Assembly (NCBI GenBank): GCA_022393335.1
Contig: JAJEKB010021225.1
Coordinates: 237,980-301,979 of the forward strand
DNA from: Macrotrachela quadricornifera
Lineage: Eukaryota > Rotifera > Eurotatoria > Philodinida > Philodinidae
Length of the DNA stretch: 64,000 bases
Reading direction: 5' to 3'
Shown here: positions 47,666 to 57,727 of the stretch, in pieces
Layout: every line of letters begins with the position of its first letter
How positions within the stretch are numbered: the first letter of the stretch is position 1
Notes under the pieces: model-generated
The model's database searches: none
The model's input: the letters and a program-made list of their open reading frames with translations, nothing else
What the model was told of the DNA's origin: nothing
Made by a program: the position numbers and the translations under genes

Positions 47666-50600
47666 ATGCCGTCAAAACAAGGCGGAGGTGTTCGAGGAAG
47701 AAAAAAAGGTGAACAAGACAATCCAAGGACAGAAATACCAACCACAAACGCATCACGGCGATTTGTTATTGATGATAAAAAACAACAACCATCAAGTATG
47801 AAGCAACAATTTAGACTTGTACCATTGATTGTTGAAGTAGAATCACTTACTAAAGTTAAAATAAATCATCTCATCAAAACTCATTTACCAGATGTTAGAG
47901 TTATGAATATACAAGCAAATCGATCAAACTCATTTACGCTCTATGCAAATGATGTAAAATCATTTAATCAATTACTGGTTCCCAGGTGAAGAAATCCTAT
48001 CAAGATCGTATAAGATCCTACAAGTTCTTGCCAACTATCAGATATTATCAGATTCTTACAATGGGATCTTATGAAATCGTGCCAATATCTTGTCTTAAGA
48101 TTCAATACGTTTCTTACTTTAAGATGCATTTGTAAATCTTATATGATTTCTACGATAAGATTCTTGCAAAATCTGATGATCCAAATCTTATCAGATCTTG
48201 TAGGACAATAATACTAGATTTTTCCAATGCTAATAATTCTTATAAGAATAGTTTTATGCATGTGAATAAATCTTCAAGTGATTGAAAAAGTTTTAATTTG
48301 ATTATTAAGTCGTTTCGAATAGAAAATATGTTTTTGTATAGCGGTTTTAATTTACAACTCTCCAGTGTGAAGGCCTCGTAATAGAATCATGGCTACAATG
48401 ATTATATAAAAGACGGATTAACAGTTATGTATTAGTTTTACGCTCTAATTTCGTTAGATATGCATTGTTTTTCATATTAGAAGTAAAAATATTTTTATAT
48501 AATCCTCTGAAATTAATTCAGTTTTATTTTAGACATTTTAAAATCGTGTTGATTTCATTTAATTATTTTTTATTTTGTTCATTGTTATTTTTTATTTTTT
48601 TGATCTATTTTAGTATTACTAACTTTTTTTTATATATTTTAAGTCAATATAGAATAACATTACAATATGAAATAAAATTAATTTCATTTATTATCAATAT
48701 TTTAATTTATTTCGGTTGATTGAAATTAATTTAATACAATCATATTTATATATTTATAACATATACAAAATGAAATCAATTAAATGACCTTATATTTGTT
48801 TTATTTTTATTTTAACAAAAACAAATAATTTAGAGTGTTAGCGTTGTTTTGTTCAAATTCAAAGAAGCGAATTATTCTTTTCTTATTTTATTTTAATTAA
48901 AGCAAATCAATGTATTACAGTTATTTATACGCATAGCTAAATATAATCTTAAAAAATTCATTTAGGAGTAAGTGTCTTTCTCCATTTAAATTTTATTTAT
49001 TTCTTTTATTATAGTTTGGTGTTACGATTGTAACAAATCGAAGAAAAAGTTTTTCAATTTTATTTATTTTTTATATTTCCCATCATATTCATAAGAAATT
49101 TGACATAAGTAAGTTTTTTGAACTTAAGTTACTTATTTATTTTTATTTAGATCGACCAGTTTATGAAATTCAAAGAAAATTATTTTCCTCTAATTTCCTT
49201 TTTTATTTATGTGTCACAAGCGTGTATAACTATTTGTTGTTTTTTTTGTGATTTTTTATAAATAAATAAATAAATAAATATATCCTTTACTTACGAAAAA
49301 TACTTTTTTTAAAAGATCAAGTATACAGAGACGAAAAACGGGTCAAATCAGGTATTAAATGCTCTACACAGCTACAAAAAATCATATACGATTCATTTAA
49401 GATCGTATACTATCTTACATAAAGATCATACAAGAATCGTACAGTAGGATTTTATCGGAAATAGTGACTTTAAGATTATCTTACAGAATCCTACAAGATC
49501 ATATAAGATTTTTCTATGATCTTATGTGTTCATACAAGATCTTACAATAAGTTCTTGTATGATCATGGAGGAATCATACAAGATCTGATGGTCAGATTCT
49601 TCCACCTGGGTTGAACTACCAAAAGTTATTCAAACAAACGAAAAAAAATGTTCTTCCGTATACATTCCACGTTCTATTCAAAGAATAATGGAAAATAACA
49701 AAGAAGCATTTGTCAAGATGGTTGATTTAGAAATAATGGACGAAGATATTGAACGAACGTTAGATGATCAAGATTTAAAATATGAAAGAATTATTCGATT
49801 GTTAAACAAAGACAAAATTCCAACTAAAACAATTAAAATCACTTTCATAGATTCAACAAATAGAGATTTATTTGTAAAAATAGAACTACAAATCGATTCC
49901 ATGCATTTTAATGCTGAAGCAGCAAATCATAACAACAAACCATCACAATACTATAAATGTTTAAAATATGGTCATACAGCTAAGTATTGTAAATCAGATA
50001 CTCAAATTTGTTCTAGATGTGGTGATACAAACCACAAATATGATACATGTCCAAATACTTATCAAAATCCTATGTGTTGTAACTGCAAAGGACAACATAG
50101 AGCAACATCTTCTGAATGTTCTAAGTATAAAGAATATCAACAGAAGTTAAAACGAACAATTGATCAATATACATCAACAGCGAAAACAACAAATCTAATT
50201 CAACTAAGTCGTAATTAGAACAACAATGATGATTTCCCTACTCTCAAATCTTCTGAACGATTTGAAGACATCAAGATTATCGAAACAGTCACCGATAAAA
50301 TTATGCTAATAGTTGAACAAGAAACACAACGATTATTCAAAACTCTTAATCAAAGATTTGAAATATTGACCAATAGACTCAGCAAGAAGTTTAATGTTGA
50401 TATAGACGAAATTTTTACTAAAGAAGAAGACGACAAACAAGAATCAAAAATAAATAAGATGCAAAAAATCAATCAACAACAAGAAATAAAGAAATCAACA
50501 AAGAAGCATCAAGAAAAAAATATTGAGTCTACTTTAGCCCCAACTAATGGAATTAAGAGAAAATACATTTCACCAAATAACGCATTAGATAATCCAACAA

Positions 50601-50668
50601 ACTCAATCAAAGACATTAGAAATCAGTTTGATAGTGACATCGAGGAATTCATTCAATCAACAAACTGA
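47666..50668 (+). pseudogene. LINE ORF1 (gag-like, CCHC zinc knuckles), split by an insertion and one stop
   Basis: The first part (47666-47980, 105 codons) starts MPSKQGGGVRGRKK and leads into an RNA-recognition-like fold. The second part resumes at 49613 in the same frame once the 1630 bp insert and one copy of its TT duplication are ignored. Zinc knuckles follow at about 49953-50135: C-x2-C-type CLKYGHTAKYC, then CSRCGDTNHKYDTC and CCNCKGQHRATSSEC. A TAG at 50216-50218 interrupts the frame. The same frame then continues to 50668 with a Lys/Glu/Gln-rich, probably coiled-coil C-terminus. Such ORF1 proteins bind the element RNA and chaperone nucleic acid. This copy is dead. Confidence 0.85.
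47981..49610. mobile_element. 1.63 kb DNA element with CCCAGGTG ends, subterminal repeats and TT duplication
   Basis: The ends are CCCAGGTGAAGAAATC and GATTCTTCCACCTGGG. About 200 bp inside each end are arrays of AAGATCGTATAAGATCCTAC-like words. TT flanks both sides, and removing the insert plus one TT restores the host LINE frame exactly. The interior is extremely AT-rich with a (TAAA)n run at 49257-49281 and no recognisable transposase. The superfamily could not be assigned. Confidence 0.8.
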
Positions 50669-50676
50669 TTAAAATA

Positions 50677-51507
50677 ATGCATTGTAACATCACCTCAATT
50701 AAAAAACATAAAGAAGAATTATGTGTACGCTTTAACAATTTCGAAATACTATCAATCAATGAAACGAATCTTAAACCTGAACACCAATTCTTTCTCCCCG
50801 GTTATAATATTTTTAGAAACGACAGAAGAGATCGTCAAGCAGGTGGAATGATGTTGACAATACGGAATAATATAAAATGTTACGAAAACTTAAACACAGG
50901 AGTTGAAGGCACTGAAGCAGTTACAGTACAAATAGAAACATCATTTGGATATCTTCTTATAGCATCTATATATATTCCACTAAATATAAAACTCCATCAC
51001 GAACTTTTTGAACAAATATACGACTTAAATAATGATTGTCTTATTCTTGGCGATCTGAATGCTTCTCTTCAATGTATGGGTTCAAAAAAAACTAACGCAA
51101 AAGGACTCCAACTACAACAAGTTCTCGATAAAGTAGCATTAAGAATTAGTCTCCTTCGATTTTTGTCTAAATTAAATCCAAATGCCAATCTCAATACGAT
51201 GCTAACTCTATATAAATCATTAGTGCGATCGGTTATTTCTCATGGATCTATTATCTTACTGATAGCTAAAGAAAATATATGGAAACGTCTACAAACAATA
51301 CAAAACAAAGCATTAAAAGCAACACTAGGTTTTCCTATATATACATCAACTAAATATGTCCATAGTATAAGCAATATACAAGAAATTAAAACATACTTAG
51401 TATCACTACTTGAACAATCAATTACACGAGCTAAAATATATAACGATAAAATAACTGAAATTAATCTATTGAAGATTCAACAACATATTAAACGAAGCAA
51501 TATGTAA
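50677..51507 (+). pseudogene. LINE ORF2 remnant: endonuclease fused to C-terminal region, reverse transcriptase missing
   Basis: The open 276-residue frame begins MHCNITSIKKHKEELC. It contains endonuclease landmarks of the exonuclease-endonuclease-phosphatase family: INETNL (catalytic Glu block), GGMMLTIRN and LGDLNASL (Asp/Asn block). At about residue 152 it jumps to sequence normally found after the reverse transcriptase: LLRFLSKLNPNANLNT, LYKSLVRSVISHGS, LQTIQNKALKATLG and TSTKYVHSISN. An intact ORF2 is usually 900 aa or more, so roughly 600 residues including the whole polymerase core are deleted in frame. The SDH end of the endonuclease is also absent. Confidence 0.87.
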
Positions 51508-51636
51508 ACCAAATTTCCTTCCTAGAACATAAGACTGATGTCAAGAGTCCTAAATCTCTCTTCCTACCGTTATTCCCGCTTCCGTGTAGATTTATTTAAA
51601 TAAATAAATAATATACACAGAGGTGTGTATCCAACC

Positions 51637-54356
51637 ATGGAATACTCATGTGTCGAGTTGAATGATCTACCGGGTGAAATTCTTATGATGATTTTTAAAA
51701 AATTACATAATATTGTACTACTTTACTCCTCAGTGGGCATTAATAAACGATTAAATAGAATATTACATGATTCTATTTTTACGAATCGTTTGAATTTTCT
51801 AAGGTTTGTAGAGAGTCGTTTAATTAAGCTACAATCTGCATCAAAGTATTTTGTTTATCCACTATGTGAACCAATACTTGACCGATTTTGTTCCCAAATC
51901 TTACCTGAAATTCATGATAAAATCAAAAGGTTTGATCTTGAATCATCTTCAATGGAACGTATTCTTCTTGGTGCAAATTTATCTGGATTTGGTTTATATA
52001 ATATTCAAGTAAAAAGAGCCATCAATCTTTTTTCTGGTAAGACATTTAATTTGGATTCTTCTATTGATGAACACATTAAGGCTATATGTCAAATAGGTTC
52101 ATTTGAATTAATATATAATAATCTTAAAATATTTTTGTATTTTATTCTTATTTATCGGGTCTATGAGAACTGATCGATGCGAATACTAGTCGAAAAGTTT
52201 AATAAAAGAACCAAAATTTTGTTCTCCGACAGAAGCTCGAATTCTTCAGCGTAAGAATGGAATTGATACTAATTCTATTAATACAGCAATGTTATACGAA
52301 ACCAGTGGATTCAGACAAACAAGTTAGGCTAACATAAAAGAAAGAATAGCAGTTTAGAAATTATGAGCAAGTCCTTCTAATATCTAGTAACGTTACTTGT
52401 TGGAGAATGTCCCTATAACATCGTCCTGTCACACATTCTCATCATCAAGATAGTCAACATTACTACGACATTTAGAAAGACTTGCTCATAATTTCTAAGC
52501 TGCTATTCTTTCTTTTATGTTGGCGTAACTTATTTGTCTGAATCACTAGTTTCGTATAGCATTGTTGTATTAATAGAATTAGTATCAATTTCGTTGTTAC
52601 ATTGAAGAATTTGAGTCTCTTAAAGAAAAAAACTTTTGTTCTTTTATTATAAACTTTTCGACAAATATTTCCATCGCCTAACTTTCTGCAACCACTTTTC
52701 GTTTTCCATATTTATCAATATGAACGAAAAGAAAAATGTCATCAAAGAGATCGTTTCAAATAGCAGACATGGGTTTAGAAAGAAAATAGAAATAAAAAGC
52801 TTCGACATTGTTTTAACCTAAATTTTTAAACATAAATTTGTGGAAAAGAAATATAGAATAAAATAGATAATACTCACTGATGACTGATACAAAATATACA
52901 AGATTTATGTTAAAATGTAATCAAATAAATAGTTTCGATGAAGAAAATCGCCATAGGTAAATTATACCGTTATTAAAGAAAGAAAAAAAAATATTATACT
53001 TAGACTTCAACAACAGTATAAAATCGTATAGAATATTTTTCTCGATGACTTTTTTTTATTTTTTCATTGTTTAGATGAAACTTTTTTTACTTCTGCGTAC
53101 AAACATCAAATTGTATCACTGGTTATTGATATTAATACAAATGCAGAACAACATTCAACAAAGAATATGAATGCAGTTCTATTTACACACATCTATACTG
53201 CATTCATTAATTTACCATTACTAAATTTTGTTCCATCATCAATTCATTATCAATATGTGTCATTCGATAATTCACCTCTAACTTTTATCTCTTCAACTCT
53301 GTCAACGTTACGCGTTTGTTTGGCCAATTTTAGCGATTGTCTTTATTTACTTGATGGACGTTTTTGTCAGCTTCATACAATTCATGTTAATATTGATTTC
53401 ATTTCGCCTTCACATTTAATAGTCACTGATAAGGTAGATTATTTTGATGAATATTTACTTTATTCAAATAAAGTCATATTTGTTGTCTCTTCTAGGAAAA
53501 ACTACCTAATCTAAGATACTTCTCGCTGTACTGTATTATGGCTACCGAGTATTATGATGAGTTAATTGTACCACTTTTACATCGAATGATGAATTTAGAA
53601 GAACTTAATTTGTCTTTTTCAGTTTGGGTAAAAAAAACATTCGTTGATGGTAATAATTTCACGACAAATTTTATCAATCACATGCTACTATTAAAAAAAT
53701 TTACATTTAATATTCGATCATTAAGTCATTATTATAATCAAATTAATTTACCATCAAATGAAGATATTCAATATACATTCAAAGATTTTAAAGACACTCA
53801 AATTATTTCTTGTATTGATTATTTCCACGACAGTAAATACAGTCAATGTCATGTGTATTCACAACCATATCAATTGAAAAATTACGATCATATAACAAAT
53901 AATTTTCCAGGTGGATTATTTAAATGTGTTCGTGAAATATCATTATATGATGAGTATCCCTTTGAACATGAATTTTTTCTTCGAATTCAGAAATCATTTC
54001 CATTATTGGAAAAATTAACTTTAATTAATGAAAAGCGACAAAAGAATAAACGATTAAGAAAATCACAAAATGGAAATAAAGATTTATCAATCATTAAATA
54101 TTCTCGCCTTATTCAACTTGATATTTCTAAAGCTCACAAAGACTACCATGAACAATTTCTATTTGATACCAAAACGTGTTTACCAAATGATATTCGTGTT
54201 TATATGGATTGTCGATCATTAAAAAAAGTGACACGCAATTTTAGAAGAAATGCGACACGAAGTAACTGTGCGAAAATAAGTTTCGTACTAATTTATCGTA
54301 AATTAAAATTTCCTGAACATTTAAAAGACTATTTTCCTTATGCACGAATAGTCTGA
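51637..54356 (+). CDS. F-box domain protein of the bdelloid-expanded type, three exons, 539 aa
   Basis: Exons 51637-52036, 53075-53433 and 53496-54356 join in phase 1 and phase 0 and end at TGA. ATG 51637 has an ACCATGG context. The F-box is at residues about 6-50 (VELNDLPGEILMMIF, then LLYSSVGINKRLNRIL). Next come SSMERILLGANLSGFGLYNI and DETFFTSAYKHQIVSLVIDI, then a leucine-rich-repeat-like scaffold with FLDISK/LTLINEK-type strands. The C-terminus is HLKDYFPYARIV. F-box proteins usually link substrates to SKP1-cullin ubiquitin ligases; the substrate is unknown. Intron 1 (1038 bp) hosts a foldback element; intron 2 is 62 bp. An AATAAA lies 25 bp after the stop. The LINE tail ends about 25 bp upstream of the start codon. 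Confidence 0.87.
52174..52676. mobile_element. ~500 bp foldback element in F-box intron 1
   Basis: Arms 52174-52378 and about 52470-52676 are reverse complements sharing GTCGAAAAGTTTA, ATTAATAGAATTAGTATCAA and GAAATTATGAGCAAGTC. The open frame at 52636-52821 begins inside the right arm and is not a gene. Confidence 0.85.
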
Positions 54357-54380
54357 TTATTATAATCTATTCAATGTTTA

Positions 54381-54386
54381 AATAAA
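54381..54386 (+). terminator. AATAAA polyadenylation signal of the F-box gene
   Basis: Canonical AATAAA 25 bp after the TGA stop. Confidence 0.6.
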
Positions 54387-57300
54387 ACATCAATAAGATG
54401 TTTAAGAGATTTTTCAACATCCTTCTAATTGGTTTGAATTAGAGTTGGCAACAGGCCAACTGATTTTTTAAATGAATTAAATTTTATAACTCTGATAATG
54501 TAAAAGTAGATAGAGCAGGATAGTCTTTATGATCTAATAATTGAATTGAAGACTGAATGTGACAGAAAGCTGACAAACAATGGATATAAATTGAAGTGAA
54601 AATGTTATATAACATATTTTCTGTTGCTATTTACTTTTATTAATCATTCAACGAATTTCATAATTTTATTGCCACGGAAAGAGTTACAATATAGAGTTTT
54701 CTTTGAAAGTAATGAATTACGTCAATTAGAAAACCTTGTAGAATATCTGTTTTTTCTTTTGATTAAAATTTATTTTGAATTTTTATATGGAACAGAAAAC
54801 CCAAATTGGATTACGAATATTTATTTTTTTAGAAAAAAGTCCATAACTTCTCTGCACGACGTCCATTTGAAATAATTTTTTTCGGGATAGAACAAATCTT
54901 GCTCTATCTTTTCATCAATTTTTTTTCAAAATGAACTAGTACTGAATTTGTAGTAATCGTTAGAAAGACATCTATTCATAATTTTTTTCCGTTTTGTTAC
55001 TTTCCTAATTCGACCATCTCAGTCAATTTGATAGGAAACTTTGGGACAATAGTTGTTTCGATACGAAAAATGCTTGTGATGATAAAACAACTAATACCAT
55101 TCGATTCGTCAGATCAAAACCTATATTTTTACATAGTTTTTTACACTACTCTTGACAAAATTTTAGAAGGAAAATATATGTAGAATTGGTTTCTTCTTTT
55201 CCGCACAATATATATTTACTCATTGTCTATTGCTTGATGAATTTTGTATATTTCTATCTATGAAAATTTTTTATCAAGCTAACTTTTCTCCAAATTGGGA
55301 GCTATTTTCCACAATAGATTCTCTCTGTTGTTAACATATGACACATGGTTTGATAAAAAAAATTTTATTGTTTCCATTATTGTATCAATTTGAATTATGG
55401 ACTACGGTAGACAAAAATATTGCTGGAAATTTTTAAATGTATAAAGTCAAAAACTATGCGGTTATGCTTTTTGAACAGTACTAATTTGTTTCTTTTTATC
55501 GATATCAAATGTGTATATAGCCAGCAAAGCGAATATTATTAAAAATAATACACAACAAACCGGTAGAAAAATATCTCTCATTTGTTTGACGGCGAAAAAA
55601 ATACGGTACAAAATGTTTGACTTGGTACAAGAAATAGTATTGATCAATAATTGAAATAACAATAAGATCATTTTCAATCAAGATAATAGAGACTGTATTT
55701 ATTAAATAGAATGTACCATCTTGTGAACAATTTTAAGTGCCATCGTTTAATAACAAAAGTATTTTAATGAAGAGGATAATAGAAGAGAAATTTCGATAAT
55801 ACTAACAGTACAATTCTTTATAGGTCATCCGAAATATTCCTCTAAAAAACGAGTATTAAAAAGAATTGAAGTAACGAGCACGAGTTATATTTTTATGATC
55901 ATGCTAAGAAATATTAATGCTGTCATTTATTTTTTATATCAAGTACAATGTATTATGATTGTGGAGGATAAAAATTGACTTCTTATTGTTGACTTACTTT
56001 AGAACATACAACTGTATAACCAAAGTATAGCCAACTTCAGTTCATATCTGACGAAATTCACTGATAAACAGTGCTTATGGGAGCCAATTTACTCTATAAT
56101 CTGTTCCACCATGGTACTGTAAGTCAATTTCAGGATGTTCTAGTACCTGGAAATAAACTGCCTGATAGACACACATACTCTCTTCTCATAGTATCGATGA
56201 TCTTGAAAACATTTTGTTACACGTTGTACCAATGTTATTTGCAAGCCATATATGAAAAGATGTCTTCTTACCAATTTATTATTACTCATTCAAAGAACAA
56301 AATGTATCGTAAAAAAAATCCAGGTGTATCATTATGATAGTTAATAAAGACTGTGTATAGACATTTATGATGGTATAAACGATAAAAAAATTACTTGTTT
56401 CACAAGGATAGTATTATGGTTGTATGTCATCATGTTAAATACAGTAACGTGCACATATCACTTTAAGATATATACATGTCATAAAAGGATCATATATTCA
56501 ACAAATGTAATCACATCCTTACCATTACATAAATTACCGTAAAAATCTACCATTATACTTATATCAGTAGCACAACGAGGAATTTTTGAGTAGTGGGTAA
56601 TTATCCAGTCTAATTATTTTTGAGAATGAGCAACTATGAGAAATTGCAAAATGGCTGATTTTCTGGTTACATTGCTGACTTATACCTCTATGATTGTAGT
56701 TTTATACATATGCTCTTATAATTTATGCGATGCTCAAATCTCGAGCACAAACGTATGGAACATTTGACAATATCCATTGATGGGATAATCCTTTCTTTTC
56801 TTGATCATTTCTATCATTCAATAACCGAATCGTCTATCAATTTATACTTCACCAACATACTCTTTTCGCCGAAAATTTCGCATTCTTTCATGCCGCATCG
56901 ACATGAAACAGAACGAAACAATGTATACGCTCTATCTTATCGCTTCGTGTACGATAAGAAAACAAACAGGTTTTCGATATTGTTTCAAATGGAGATTTTA
57001 ACAGCAAGTATATTGTGATCCTAAGTTTCTATTACTCGAAACGCTTGTCTCTTCATGTAGTGGCCAAGTAGTCTATTTCGGCATTACCTTGTAAGTTATA
57101 GAAATAACTTAAAAAATTCTTCCATTCTTCTGTTAATCCACCAATAATGAATGAAATACGGGATAGTGATGTCAAACAAAAGAAAATTATGAGAACTATT
57201 AAGATGGGTAATACACTGAAGTTGATTTCTTTTTCATAAGGTTGGAAATAAAGTCTTAGTCATCTTCTATTGCAGAATTGAGAGAATTTTTCAAATATTG

Positions 57301-57727
57301 AAGAACCCAAACGATTGATTTTGCTTGTTTTTCAACCTATTTATTTACTCGAATCATCCATTAACATTCAGACTGTACACACAACATATAAAGAAAAATA
57401 CGAACGTCACAAAGTGAATATTTTGACGTTCGTTTCTTTTAATATACTTTTTAGTAGTCATGTATTTTATGTTTTGATTTCGTATTGAAAGCCTTATCGT
57501 GGAGTGTAGAATTTTTCCTTTGACTCATATGATTGCATTCATGATGAAATTACAACTTCCTAGTATCCTAAAATCTATAAATTTGTCTCCAAGTAAATTA
57601 TTAAACAGCTTTAGAAGAAAAATTGTTTTTACAATATTTGAATAATTCTGTATTTTAAATTTTTCTAATAAAAAAATCATTTAGTAGTTTCTATAATTTT
57701 CTAGATTCGATTTATCTGAGACACAAA
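54387..57727. other. Intergenic (3.3 kb), no supported gene
   Basis: AT-rich. Open frames at 54624-54875, 56071-56337, 56725-57018 and 55462-55677 (minus) have start codons, but I see no domain, splice partner or repeat support. The frame at 56725-57018 has the most protein-like composition and could be a remnant. No transposon ends were recognised. Confidence 0.4.

Larger units (their letters stand above)
47650..51613 (+). mobile_element. Non-LTR retrotransposon (LINE, jockey-like), internally deleted, with nested DNA element
   Basis: ORF1 carries CCHC zinc knuckles, and ORF2 has an AP-endonuclease start and a C-terminal tail region but no reverse transcriptase core. The 3' end is a (TAAA)n-type tail at about 51594-51613. 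ORF1 is interrupted by a TIR element (47981-49610). The 5' boundary is approximate. Confidence 0.85.

Noticed and set aside
48465..48719. 84-residue hydrophobic open frame in the LINE-borne insertion
   Set aside because: It reflects extreme T-richness on this strand; no transposase or membrane-protein features beyond base composition.
56725..57018. 97-residue open frame starting MRCSNLEHKRMEHLT
   Set aside because: Composition is protein-like, but no F-box or other domain, splice partner or homologue could be recognised.
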